Below are positions 1 to 8,463 of a stretch of DNA of 64,000 nucleotides, one piece after another. Location of the stretch: NCBI GenBank assembly GCA_965222505.1, contig OZ244956.1, forward strand, positions 1,612,001-1,676,000, given 5' to 3'. Every line of letters begins with the position of its first letter. Position 1 is the stretch's first letter. A program made the position numbers and the translations under genes. Source of the DNA: G965222505 sp965222505 (lineage in GTDB: Bacteria; Bacteroidota; Rhodothermia; Rhodothermales; DATKEJ01). The notes beneath the pieces were generated by a model. That model did no database searches, had not been told where the DNA came from, and saw only the letters and a list, made by a program, of their open reading frames with translations.

Positions 1-467
1 CCTTCCAAACGTGCTCTCCGAATAGACTCATGTGAGGGATATGCGAATACACCAGGGTGTCCATAAAATGCACCAACCGTTAACTCCCCTTCGCGAACAC
101 ACTTCAGGATGTGTTCTACCATTGCATTATAGGCATGAATTCGTGGCTGCCCCTCCTCATAATACCCAGCGAGCGATACAGCCCCTTTTGGATTCAACCT
201 TTGAATCACTGCTTCAGCAATAGGGTCTCCAACTACATATAAAAGCGAGTCTGCCATTTCCATCCAAGAAATAGCTTCCAAGGTGAGTTGGCCAACTGTT
301 TTTATTCCAGTTCCAATTACAACTAATGAGCCTGTTTTGCCGTTAGTTGTATCAGGTTCGCCACTCTCATCCATCACCTTGGAAGATACATCTTCCAAGG
401 TGATATCACTCTCTTTGCTTTTCTTTCTGCGGGATGAACGTTTCTTGCTAGGTTGGTCTAATGCCAT
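1..467 (-). CDS. Borosin-type SAM-dependent peptide N-methyltransferase, 3'-truncated by window edge
   Basis: The 155 visible residues start at the ATG at 467 and read open to base 1. After a Lys/Ser-rich 45-residue lead-in comes the start of a tetrapyrrole-methylase fold: 'GSLVVIGTGI' (residues about 46-55, SAM/Gly loop), 'GQLTLEAI', and 'FYGHPGVFAYPSHE' followed by 'IRRAR'. These match, in order and spacing, the N-terminal part of fungal OphMA and bacterial split-borosin methyltransferases, which methylate backbone amides of a peptide substrate. The gene begins 21 nt after the stop of the repeat-bearing precursor at 489, so the two are probably co-transcribed. No good Shine-Dalgarno is visible. 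The C-terminal half is outside the window, so catalytic residues there are unchecked. A cobalamin/sirohaem methylase is the alternative, but the precursor next door and the YPSHE motif favour borosin. Confidence 0.8.
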   Translation of the reverse strand, partial: MALDQPSKKRSSRRKKSKESDITLEDVSSKVMDESGEPDTTNGKTGSLVVIGTGIKTVGQLTLEAISWMEMADSLLYVVGDPIAEAVIQRLNPKGAVSLAGYYEEGQPRIHAYNAMVEHILKCVREGELTVGAFYGHPGVFAYPSHESIRRARLE

Positions 468-488
468 GGGATAGTACTATATTTTATA

Positions 489-1214
489 TTATCGCTGCCA
501 CCAGTACTGTGGTGGCAACTGGAATGTCGGCGGCAATTGCTGGGGCGGTAGCTGTGGCGGCAATTGGAATGTCGGCGGCAGCTGTGGTGGCAACTGGAAT
601 GTCGGCGGCAATTGCTGGGGCGGTAGCTGTGGCGGCAATTGGAATGTCGGCGGCAATTGCTGGGGCGGTAGCTGTGGCGGCAATTGGAATGTCGGCGGCA
701 GCTGTGGTGGCAACTGGAATGTCGGCGGCAATTGCTGGGGCGGTAGCTGTGGCGGCAATTGGAATGTCGGCGGCAATTGCTGGGGCGGTAGCTGTGGCGG
801 CAATTGGAATGTCGGCGGCAGCTGTGGTGGCAACTGGAATGTCGGCGGCAATTGCTGGGGCGGTAGCTGTGGCGGCAATTGGAATGTCGGCGGCAGCTGT
901 GGTGGCAACTGGAATGTCGGCGGCAATTGCTGGGGCGGTAGCTGTGGCGGCAATTGGAATGTCGGCGGCAATTGCTGGGGGAAAACAATCTGCTGAGGTG
1001 CAGTTGAAGTACGTTCCGGCATTTGGAATGCCGTCTCCACAGGCACTCCGGAAAGCCGAGCGTAGATTATGGCTGTGAACCCACTTTTTAGTGCCCTTTG
1101 ATCTTCGCCACTCAGTTCTGCAGATGACATTTCGTCATCCGGGCTCAGTATAAAGGCTCCCAACTTCTGGGCATCAGTTGCAAGTTCAGATAGGAATTCT
1201 TTTAGAGTAGCCAT
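489..1214 (-). CDS. Putative borosin precursor peptide with tandem Pro/Gln/Leu repeat core
   Basis: The protein has 241 residues. The start at 1214 is preferred over an upstream in-frame codon at 1268 because GGAGAGG sits a few bases before it. Residues 1-60 ('MATLKEFLSELATDAQKLGA...') resemble the small helical LigA-like/borosin-binding leader of split borosin precursors such as SonA: LxEFLxxLxxDxxxLxxF, then an acidic 'LSGEDQRALKSG' helix. Residues from about 81 to 235 are built only from QLPP, PTFQ and PQ blocks in 15- and 10-residue units. The chain ends in QYWWQR. Known borosin cores are short and hydrophobic, so this long repetitive core is unusual. Leu, Gln, Thr and Phe amides could be methylated; Pro cannot. 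The methyltransferase follows after 21 nt. A structural proline-rich protein is the alternative. Confidence 0.7.
   Translation of the reverse strand: MATLKEFLSELATDAQKLGAFILSPDDEMSSAELSGEDQRALKSGFTAIIYARLSGVPVETAFQMPERTSTAPQQIVFPQQLPPTFQLPPQLPPQQLPPTFQLPPQLPPTFQLPPQLPPQQLPPTFQLPPQLPPTFQLPPQLPPQQLPPTFQLPPQLPPQQLPPTFQLPPQLPPTFQLPPQLPPQQLPPTFQLPPQLPPQQLPPTFQLPPQLPPTFQLPPQLPPQQLPPTFQLPPQYWWQR
521..980. repeat. Coding minisatellite, 45-bp (A) and 30-bp (B) units
   Basis: Units begin with ggaatgtcggcggca. Unit A is 45 bp; unit B is the same unit with 15 bp removed. The order on the plus strand is A(521) B(566) A(596) A(641) B(686) A(716) A(761) B(806) A(836) B(881) A(911) and a 25-bp partial A (956-980). 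All lengths are multiples of 15, so gain or loss of a unit keeps the precursor frame. Confidence 0.95.
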
Positions 1215-1660
1215 AACGAAGACCTCTCCGTCATTATTAAGGGGGATAAAACTAGGTGAGGTACCCAAACTGAGTCACTACCGGAAATAGCAACATCGTC
1301 AACCTCTTTTCATTTTTATAGTACGCTGATGTGTCAGAAAAATATAAATAGAGCAGCTAGAGCAGTATCTATATTTTGCTTTAACTACAGGTGCGCGTGT
1401 CAAGAAAACAACCTGAATACATCAAGGGTTTACACGCTGTTTGCAAGTAGGGTATAATCTCGACTATAGCTAGAATGATTGTCGAATCCGTACCCCATAA
1501 TGATTTGCAGTAACCCGGAAAAGAGCTAACGATTGTTAAGAAGAACTAGCGACAAATGCAAGTTATTTTTTATGGCCATCACGAATACTGGTACACAAAG
1601 CGAATGTAAATAATATGATATGCAAAGTTGCCTTTTTTCCATTCCCCAATAGCACCTAAA

Positions 1661-1854
1661 CTCGACTTTAGCCATTTGCTCTGTGGTAGTAGCGAAGATA
1701 TTAACGACTTAGGCCCTACTCAGATGTGGCTGTATAATTTTCGGATGTCTGCTTTTATAGCTGACATTGAAAAATTAAACGATGCCAAGTCATGCCTTCG
1801 GCTTCTAAGGCTAAATCTGTTGTTTGATCAACTTTCAAAATGGCTAAAGTCGAG
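1661..1854. mobile_element. MITE-like element with 17-bp perfect inverted termini and 5-bp target duplication
   Basis: ctcgactttagccattt at 1661-1677 is the exact reverse complement of 1838-1854. Both ends are flanked by ctaaa (1656-1660 and 1855-1859), a target-site duplication. The 194-bp interior has no transposase frame, so it would be moved in trans. It lies between the borosin precursor and the last attC. The rest of 1215-1969 is AT-rich with no credible gene and presumably holds the operon promoter, which I cannot place. Confidence 0.75.
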
Positions 1855-1969
1855 CTAAAGTAAATCAAAGTTTCTTTTACTCTAAGATACTTTGTTTGCT
1901 AGAAAATGCAGCATTCACTGCAAGTAGAAAAATATCGTTCTTGTTACCTAGTCGAAGCGCGGCAATGGC

Positions 1970-2095
1970 GCATAACGGCCCCAGTTCAGGCGCACACGGG
2001 CTGAGGGCACATCCCTTACTCGGCCGGAAAATCACACGCACGAAGTCGCAAGCCAAAGACCCAACGCCCTGCGTCGCCTGGAACGGTTGTTATAC
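1970..2095 (-). repeat. attC 1, most distal complete site
   Basis: R'' GTATAAC at 2089-2095, R' GTTATGC at 1970-1976. Arm family IV (caggcg/cgcctg). The stop codon of the small gene at 2090 lies inside R''. Confidence 0.9.
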
Positions 2096-2245
2096 CTCTT
2101 TCTTCGGGCTAAGTAATTTACGTTCCTCTGCTCTTTTCATATAGTAGGCCACTAATTTGCGTGCGTCGTGATCACAAGATGCCGAAATCGCATGCCGTGC
2201 TGCTCGTACTCGCTCTATGGCCGGATCAACTTCTTTCTTCTTCAT
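2090..2245 (-). CDS. Small predicted antitoxin paired with PIN toxin
   Basis: 51 residues, starting MKKKEVDPAIERVRAAR and containing 'HDARKLVAYYMKRAEE'. It overlaps the end of the PIN gene by 20 bp, and its TAA lies within the R'' core of attC 1, a tight fit typical of cassette genes. The pattern 'KEVDP.IE.VRA.RH.IS' followed by 'HD..KLVAYYM' is recurrent in small proteins placed next to PIN-domain genes in cyanobacteria and other phyla, which suggests the cognate antitoxin. It has no DNA-binding motif I can recognise. It is too short for usual ORF cut-offs. Confidence 0.6.
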   Translation of the reverse strand: MKKKEVDPAIERVRAARHAISASCDHDARKLVAYYMKRAEERKLLSPKKEV

Positions 2246-2717
2246 AAGGCCCTCCTAGCATCTCTAATGGTGTCACCAGAGTTGGGACGAATAGTCCTAA
2301 AATGGTATTTATACGCCGTATGTGACCAAATTTGTTCGCGTTGGCTAAATGCCTGCAATTCCAGGTCAACAGAAAATCGCTTTTGTGGAAAGAGGCCAAG
2401 GCCAAATGGAGAGCGTCCCCCAATGGATCATTCGGCATCAGCTTATGTCGGATATAAGCATCGACGATTTCGGCGATTTCTGGCTCAATACTCAGTTGTT
2501 CGACGGGTTCAAGCATCAACAGCGCATCGCCTTTGACTGGGTGGTTGCCTCTTTCAAGTTCATCAATGACAGCATCACTTGTGACGATGTCATAGGCCAA
2601 ACGGTGCTCATCCCACCATTGACGAGTCCACTTTCGCCGAGCTATCATTTCAGGCTCGGTTCGAACTTCGTGGTAAAAGCTCGGAATAGTAGTTTCGATG
2701 TAGACCTTCGGAATCAC
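2226..2717 (-). CDS. PIN-domain ribonuclease toxin, VapC-like
   Basis: 163 residues from a GTG start at 2717. The N-terminus 'KVYIETTIPSFY' carries the first acidic residue of a PIN domain in the ET(T/S) form. 'VTSDAVIDELERG' provides the next acidic positions, and 'DPLGDALHLALA' with 'LLTWNCRHLANA' are the conserved later segments. PIN toxins cut RNA in a metal-dependent way, and partner proteins block them; here the candidate partner is the overlapping small gene downstream. It reads in standard cassette orientation, so it could be expressed from array transcription. The upstream part of the cassette (2718-2866) holds no gene. Confidence 0.8.
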   Translation of the reverse strand: MIPKVYIETTIPSFYHEVRTEPEMIARRKWTRQWWDEHRLAYDIVTSDAVIDELERGNHPVKGDALLMLEPVEQLSIEPEIAEIVDAYIRHKLMPNDPLGDALHLALASFHKSDFLLTWNCRHLANANKFGHIRRINTILGLFVPTLVTPLEMLGGPYEEERS

Positions 2718-2866
2718 TATGCTATTTCGATATTATTGTGGCAAACTGTACTGGCAAAATAGGACTCGCAGGCACGGGAAGAAAGCTGGCGCTTCGCCTA
2801 AAAGGCCAAATACGTGACCTGAACAGCCATATAAATGGGGCAAAGCCTGCCGGACTATGCAAAGAG

Positions 2867-2989
2867 GTATAACGGACCAAGTTCAAGTGCGCAGGGCAAC
2901 TGCCGAAAGATAAACAACGGCTGGAAAACACACCCCGTCGAAAACGGTAAATCCCTAACGCCCTGAGTCGCTTGCAACGGTTGTTAGGC
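2867..2989 (-). repeat. attC 2
   Basis: R'' GCCTAAC (2983-2989), R' GTTATAC (2867-2873). Arm family I (caag/cttg). Confidence 0.9.
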
Positions 2990-3262
2990 GGCACCGACGG
3001 CGACGAACCCATTCCCTTGAAACACGACACCCGAGCATCCCGAAGACGCTGACAGACGCGCCCACATGCCAGCACCGGCCTGGCTCAAAAGGGCTATACG
3101 GCACCGTTGATGGCGCACACCCTTCATCTCTTCAGTGCGCAGGCTCACGCCCACCAAGCACCAGCACCGGAGAGAATCGCCCTGACTGAGGCGACTTATG
3201 GAGGCCGACCGGTGCCGAGGCAAAGCGTAGCATTGGGGGAGCAGTCTGCGCAGGTGGTGTCC

Positions 3263-3385
3263 GCATAACGGACCAAGTTCAAGTGCGCAGGGCAACCAGC
3301 ACAAGATAAACAACGGCTGGAAAACACACCCCGTCGAAAACGGTAAATCCCTAACGCCCTGAGTCGCTTGCAACGGTTGTTAGGC
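3263..3385 (-). repeat. attC 3
   Basis: R'' GCCTAAC (3379-3385), R' GTTATGC (3263-3269). Arm family I. Confidence 0.9.
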
Positions 3386-3658
3386 GGCACCGACGGCGAC
3401 GAACCCATTCCCTTGAAACACGACACCCGAGCATCCCGAAGACGCTGACAGACGCGCCCACATGCCAGCACCGGCCTGGCTCAAAAGGGCTATACGGCAC
3501 CGTTGATGGCGCACACCCTTCATCTCTTCAGTGCGCAGGCTCACGCCCACCAAGCACCAGCACCGGAGAGAATCGCCCTGACTGAGGCGACTTATGGAGG
3601 CCGACCGGTGCCGAGGCAAAGCGTAGCATTGGGGGAGCAGTCTGCGCAGGTGGTGTCC

Positions 3659-3782
3659 GCATAACGGACCAAGTTCAGGCGCGAAGGGCTAACGGCACAA
3701 GATAGCCAACGGCTGGAAAACACACCCAGCCAACCAAGCCAAAAACCTAACGCCCTGCGTCGCCCTGCAACGGTTGTTATGT
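3659..3782 (-). repeat. attC 4
   Basis: R'' ACATAAC (3776-3782), R' GTTATGC (3659-3665). Arm family IV. Confidence 0.9.
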
Positions 3783-4041
3783 GGCTAAAGACTGACGCGA
3801 TACGAAACCTACCAAGAAACCACAGCAATAGCCAACCGGCACCCCCTTCAATGCCAAACCGCCCGATGGCGAGATGACGAGACAGACGGCCTCATGGACA
3901 ATAAGCCCGCTGCCGACCGGCACCTGATCAAAGACGACCCTGGGCCGGCGAGGCCGTCAAGACGGCCCACCCAACCGAAGCCGCAACACATGGCTGAGGA
4001 CGGCCTCCCAATCCCTGCCGGCCCCAAGCGGCTGGCGTGCC

Positions 4042-4164
4042 ACATAACGGACCAAGTTCAGGCGAACTGGGCTGAGGGGAAATTACGAAATCGCGCACAA
4101 AAACACTCGCCTGGATGCGACTGCAACACCTAACGCCCTGGTTCGCCTGAAACGGTTGTTATGC
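4042..4164 (-). repeat. attC 5
   Basis: R'' GCATAAC (4158-4164), R' GTTATGT (4042-4048). Arm family III (ggcgaac/gttcgcc). Confidence 0.9.
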
Positions 4165-4439
4165 ACCCGATCCCTGCGTTGTGGCCGACATAACATCTAA
4201 TATGCAGATCATTAATGTCTGATGCGCAGAGCTTACTGGAGATCAAGGGGATAAACTTTCAGGAAGTGAGGTCCCGATTCAAGATGACACGCAACTCCCA
4301 AGCCGGTAGCGGCTCAAGAAGCACCAATTATAGACTTTCCGGCACCTTTGTTTAGAAAATGGCATACTTTAAAGTAAAACCCGTTATGTATATATTGATC
4401 GCTTAGTTACACATTTTCTAATCTACGAGTGAGGGTCAT

Positions 4440-5354
4440 ATGACACGGAATACAGTTATGTCACCGGTCAATTTCGTTCTACTTTGCTTCATCCTCTTAT
4501 CCGCAAGAACCGTCCATGCTCAAGACACCGGCTGCTTCACCGTAAACTTCGAGACGATTCCGGGGGAGCAGGTAGCCGAGGGACTGCTCATCGACACCCA
4601 GTTCGAAAGTGATCTCGGTATCTCCTTCGTTCTCGAAGACGGTACTGTGCCCCGTCTCGCCGAAATCGGTACGCCGACGACGGCGTTCGAACCCAGGGAT
4701 ACACCCGAAGAGGACCAGGGTATCGGCTCCTTCTTCTTGACCGATGACGGAGAACTCACCAGTGGCAATGCTTCTCCGCTGATCGTCACCTTCTCTCAGC
4801 CGGTCGATAGCGCCGGTGGTGTCGTACTCGACATCGACTTTACTGAGACATTCACCATTGAGGCGCGGGATAATTCGGAGCAGGTGCTCGAACAGATTAT
4901 CATCACAGCAGGTGATGATAGCACCGGCGATGGGATAGCGACGCCCTGGTCATTTGCTCGGGAAATGCCGGATGTGGCCTCGATCCGGTTCGAAGGGGTG
5001 CGCCCTTCAGGTCGTTTCGGATTGGGCTTCGACAACTTCACAACTTGCGCACCGGCTCGGTCCACGGCAGTTGAAGCCATTGATCTGCCTGCCACCTTTT
5101 CGCTGGGACAAAACTACCCGAATCCATTTAACCCATCAACGACCATAGCCTACGAGGTTTTTGAGACATCCCATGTACGCCTGGAGGTATATTCGATGAA
5201 CGGACGCCAACTCACCGTTCTGGTTAACCAGACCCTTCCCCCGGGGCGATATCAGGTGCAGTGGATACCCAAGGAACTGACTAGCGGAACGTATCTCTAC
5301 CAGATGATAGCGGGTAACTTGAATCGTACACGCCTTCTCACGCTTTTGAAGTGA
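4440..5354 (+). CDS. Secreted protein with C-terminal T9SS-type sorting domain
   Basis: 304 residues. GAGGG upstream of the ATG supports the start at 4440. A signal peptide (hydrophobic 'FVLLCFILLSA', cleavage near VHAQ) is followed by a beta-rich domain of about 170 residues that I do not recognise; it has 'FETIPG', 'GIGSFFLTDDG' and 'FGLGFDNFTTCA', a pattern seen in PEP-CTERM-like or carbohydrate-binding exoproteins. Residues from about 225 to the end ('LGQNYPNPFNPSTTIAYEV' to 'TRLLTLLK') form a textbook C-terminal sorting domain. The gene runs opposite to the array, so it needs its own promoter in 4165-4439. Its passenger function is unknown. Confidence 0.8.
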   Translation: MTRNTVMSPVNFVLLCFILLSARTVHAQDTGCFTVNFETIPGEQVAEGLLIDTQFESDLGISFVLEDGTVPRLAEIGTPTTAFEPRDTPEEDQGIGSFFLTDDGELTSGNASPLIVTFSQPVDSAGGVVLDIDFTETFTIEARDNSEQVLEQIIITAGDDSTGDGIATPWSFAREMPDVASIRFEGVRPSGRFGLGFDNFTTCAPARSTAVEAIDLPATFSLGQNYPNPFNPSTTIAYEVFETSHVRLEVYSMNGRQLTVLVNQTLPPGRYQVQWIPKELTSGTYLYQMIAGNLNRTRLLTLLK

Positions 5355-5488
5355 TTGGGAAAGGGCACTCTTGCTCATATGCCCAAGGCTGTGTGGCAAC
5401 TATCTAACGGCGTGTATCAATACACATTCGGTCGATATATAGCCTCTGAAAGTCTGCTTTGCAAAATGATCGATAGCGCAACGCGGGT

Positions 5489-5612
5489 GCATAACGGCCC
5501 AAGTTCAGCCGACCCGGGCTGAGGGGAAACGACAAAAGCCGTGCACCAAGTCACTCGCCTGGGTTCAGTCTGAACGACCAACGCCCTGGGTCGGCTGGAA
5601 CGGTTGTTATGC
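5489..5612 (-). repeat. attC 6
   Basis: R'' GCATAAC (5606-5612), R' GTTATGC (5489-5495). Arm family II (cagccgacc/ggtcggctg). Confidence 0.9.
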
Positions 5613-5869
5613 GGCTAAAGCCAGAAGCGCCCTCAAAAACACAAAAATAACTGACCACCAACCGGCTCCGTATGCCAAAGGCTACTGGCCGGCCGGCGGC
5701 GGGGCCGAGAAGAGGTCCGGCCCCAACCGAAGGCAAGCCTGATAAACCGGCAGCCGATTCAATACCACGCGGAGCCGGCGAGGTCAAGAGACGGCCCCCC
5801 TGACCGAAGCCGCCAGAGACCACAAAACAGGGCTATTCGTCGATGCCGACCTCTAGCGGATGGCGTGCC
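5613..5869. repeat. Geneless cassette, diverged member of family B
   Basis: It shares the ggctaaag start, the accggc and gacggcccccc-type blocks and the end ggatggcgtgcc with family B, but the middle is substantially different. No gene is supported. Confidence 0.65.
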
Positions 5870-5994
5870 GCATAACGGCCCAAGTTCAGGCGCACACGGG
5901 CTGAGGGCAGAAAATATATAACGGCTGCAAAACACACTGCCCAGATACAGACAATAACCCTAACGCCCTGGGTCGCCTGGTACGGTTGTTATGC
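5870..5994 (-). repeat. attC 7
   Basis: R'' GCATAAC (5988-5994), R' GTTATGC (5870-5876). Arm family IV. Confidence 0.9.
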
Positions 5995-6026
5995 GCCGAT
6001 CGTTTAGGACTAGAAAATTCAACTCT

Positions 6027-7790
6027 CTATTTCACAACGGTTAGAAGCCGGTACGCTACTTGTTCAGCAGTTTTCAAGTATCCCACATACTGACCCGCTG
6101 ACCACGTTGAGATATCTATTTGGTGTGTATGTGTTCCTGCTTCGAGTGGTCCAAGAGCCTGTTTAGTCACTTGGCGACCTAGCATATCGTATATAGTCAA
6201 TGATAATTCCTGGGTGCTTTCAGCCAAAATGATTTGCAACGTAGTTAATTCCGAAAAAGGGTTAGGGTAATTGAGTAACGATATACCGGATACTGAGGGC
6301 ACATGACCGTCTTCATTTTGAACGGGTGGCGGCGGTGTAAATAGAGCCTCTGTAAACTGGGGAAAGCAAATATCATATGATACTCCTGGCTGCCCATCTA
6401 CCATCGGTCCCATCCTTTCACCGGCAATTGCAGAACCAATTTCGGTAAGGTAGGCACACAAATCTTCAGAGCGGTTCATTACTTCTTGTGGAATATACTC
6501 CCCAGCTACTGCCAGAAAACCTGATAATGCAGCGGCGGCTGATGAACTACCACCAATATTTCGAAGAGTAAACTGTCCACCATCGAAACCAGCACTCAAT
6601 ATTGAAGTCCCTGAAGCAAAGAGATTACCCCAAGATGCTGAAGCAGCATTTTCATGTATATCGATTTCACCAAGTTGAGTTACGCCGCCCCATGATGCAC
6701 TTAATGCCCCCTCAACACATGCAGGTGCTGGAATAGTGTTAATGGAATAGAGATTTCCTGCTGAAGCACTAATCATAATACCGGCATCCCGAAGGAGTTG
6801 AAACCAATGTAGATAGCCTCCATTAACCTGATGACATTTTTCTCTAGTAGTGTGTCCAATACTAGCGAGACTTAGGTTAATGACAATATGTTGGCAATGA
6901 TCACCATAATATCCAGTACGCTTCTTCAGTAAGACATCCTCAAGGGCAGCCAATATATCTGTATCAACTGCTCCCATCGTTGATCGATCCTCACGAAATA
7001 CTTGATATGCTAGTATCTTCGCTCGTTTTGCTACTCCGCCTTCAAAATTTTGAGCGTCCTTTGTCCAATCATTGCCTGCTGCAACTCCAGCCATAGCTGT
7101 GCCATGTGTGCAAGCTTCAAAAGAGGTGCAAGCAGCTCCAGTTGCATTCCCATCTGTATCGTACTCACACAGTGAAGTAGCCGTTTCATGTTCGTAAGTA
7201 GTTACTGAAAAACAAACACTATCTAATATCTTGTCCTCGAAAACTGGATGCTCCAAATGAATACCAGTGTCAAAGATGGCTATACAACTGTCTTCGCCGA
7301 GATAGCCCCGCGTCCAAGCCTCTGCTGCTTGAACTTCTTTTAAGAGTTTGTTGGAATGAAGAGAGAGATTAGCGGCATCTGCATCAGTTGGGTATAGGAT
7401 CTTTTCTTCCTGTATGTAATCTACTCGACCAATCTGCTGAAGATGCTTCAGTATTGTTAACCCAGCATTATTCGCCGTAACTGTGATGGTCGGCTGAGTG
7501 CGAAGAAACTTATTCCCTATCGAAAAGAAAACGCCTCGAGAATCTATTATTCTGCTATTGTGAATGTACTCTCTAAATTCTGCGACAGCCTCGGCACTAG
7601 ATTGCTCTAATGCCAAGACATCAAAAGAGGAGGATATGGAAGTTTTTGCTTGTCCAGGCTGTGCGATTTGAACGATATAGGTTTTTATTTCAGAGTGCTG
7701 TCCAACAACGCTCTTTGGCATTATTGCTGCCAAGAACATGATCCATATGATGAGACGTGCATACATATTAGTAAAATTGAATTTCGGCAT
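6027..7790 (-). CDS. S8 subtilisin-like peptidase with T9SS sorting domain
   Basis: 587 residues. The N-terminal hydrophobic segment ('LIIWIMFLAAIMP') is a signal peptide. A propeptide of roughly 130 residues comes next, then the subtilase domain with Asp174 in 'IFDTGIHLEHP', His229 in 'HGTAMAGVAAG', Asn346 in 'SASAGN' and Ser416 in 'GGSSSAAA'. The catalytic Ser box reads GSSSA instead of the usual GTSMA. Several Cys pairs suggest disulfides. Residues from about 510 ('LNYPNPFSELTTLQI' to 'RLLTVVK') form a C-terminal sorting domain for outer-membrane export. It occupies a whole cassette in standard orientation; its AT-rich codon use differs from the GC-richer backbone and suggests foreign origin. 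Confidence 0.88.
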   Translation of the reverse strand: MPKFNFTNMYARLIIWIMFLAAIMPKSVVGQHSEIKTYIVQIAQPGQAKTSISSSFDVLALEQSSAEAVAEFREYIHNSRIIDSRGVFFSIGNKFLRTQPTITVTANNAGLTILKHLQQIGRVDYIQEEKILYPTDADAANLSLHSNKLLKEVQAAEAWTRGYLGEDSCIAIFDTGIHLEHPVFEDKILDSVCFSVTTYEHETATSLCEYDTDGNATGAACTSFEACTHGTAMAGVAAGNDWTKDAQNFEGGVAKRAKILAYQVFREDRSTMGAVDTDILAALEDVLLKKRTGYYGDHCQHIVINLSLASIGHTTREKCHQVNGGYLHWFQLLRDAGIMISASAGNLYSINTIPAPACVEGALSASWGGVTQLGEIDIHENAASASWGNLFASGTSILSAGFDGGQFTLRNIGGSSSAAAALSGFLAVAGEYIPQEVMNRSEDLCAYLTEIGSAIAGERMGPMVDGQPGVSYDICFPQFTEALFTPPPPVQNEDGHVPSVSGISLLNYPNPFSELTTLQIILAESTQELSLTIYDMLGRQVTKQALGPLEAGTHTHQIDISTWSAGQYVGYLKTAEQVAYRLLTVVK

Positions 7791-7878
7791 CCTTGCTTGA
7801 TCGAAAATACGTATAACTTGCAGTATTTCAAAATAGCTAAGATATTACCCGTCAAGTCATTCAGAAATATCTCTAGGC

Positions 7879-8001
7879 GCATAACGGCCCAAGTTCAGGC
7901 GCGCAGGGCTAACGGCACAAGATAGCCAACGGCTGGAAAACACACCCGGCCAACAAAACCAAAACCCTAACGCCCTTAGTCGCCTGGAACGGTTGTTATA
8001 A
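7879..8001 (-). repeat. attC 8
   Basis: R'' TTATAAC (7995-8001), R' GTTATGC (7879-7885). Arm family IV. Confidence 0.9.
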
Positions 8002-8126
8002 CGCTCCATGAGCGCAACCAGTCAAACTTGGACAAATCATAATACCTGATTCAGCTACTACAACTCAGGAACTATTCTCCAGATTTCGTATTTCAGTCTT
8101 GCCAACTATAGTTTACATACCTGAAC

Positions 8127-8462
8127 ATGCCTTTAGAAGCACGACCTAGACGAGTAGAAATCTACGTCGATGAAGACGGTAAAGAACCCTACACCCGCTG
8201 GCTGAAACGGCTACGCGATAGGCGAACGAAAAACCGCATCATTCAACGTGTTCGCCGTATCAAACTTGGCAACTTCGGAGATCATAGGGCTGTGGGCGAA
8301 GGAGTCTACGAATTACGATTATTCTTCGGCTCAGGTTATCGGGTTTACTTTGCTGAAGCCGATAACACGCTGGTCATTTTGCTTTGTGCAGGAGATAAGA
8401 CAAGCCAGCAGCAGGATATTGAACGGGCTAAATACTACTGGAAACAATATCAGGAGAGTTAA
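8127..8462 (+). CDS. higB: HigB-type (RelE/ParE superfamily) toxin
   Basis: 111 residues. It fits the short 'addiction module killer' family: 'EPYTRWLKRLRD', 'RIIQRVRRIKLGNFGDHR', 'GVYELRLFFGSGYRVYFA' and 'LLCAGDKTSQQQDIERAKYYW'. These proteins are ribosome-dependent or free mRNA interferases neutralised by the partner antitoxin. The antitoxin starts 2 bp after the stop. The pair runs opposite to the array, so it must carry its own promoter in 8002-8126, as toxin-antitoxin cassettes usually do. Confidence 0.87.
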   Translation: MPLEARPRRVEIYVDEDGKEPYTRWLKRLRDRRTKNRIIQRVRRIKLGNFGDHRAVGEGVYELRLFFGSGYRVYFAEADNTLVILLCAGDKTSQQQDIERAKYYWKQYQES

Positions 8463-8463
8463 C

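Larger units (their letters stand above)
2990..4041. repeat. Geneless cassettes: A1a, A1a, B
   Basis: Bodies are 2990-3262 (A1a), 3386-3658 (A1a, near-identical to the first, so a recent tandem duplication) and 3783-4041 (B), separated by attC 3 and 4. Family A starts ggcaccgacggcgacgaa. Family B starts ggctaaag and contains accggcac and a run near gacggcccaccc. No frame is conserved across copies. Confidence 0.8.

Noticed and set aside
461..1078. Plus-strand Ala/Ile/Val repeat frame of 205 residues
   Set aside because: It is the antisense of the precursor repeats. The minus-strand frame has a ribosome binding site, a recognisable leader and a coupled enzyme; this one has none.
1628..1858. 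Plus-strand 76-residue frame
   Set aside because: It spans the MITE and its inverted ends, has no ribosome binding site and no recognisable domain.
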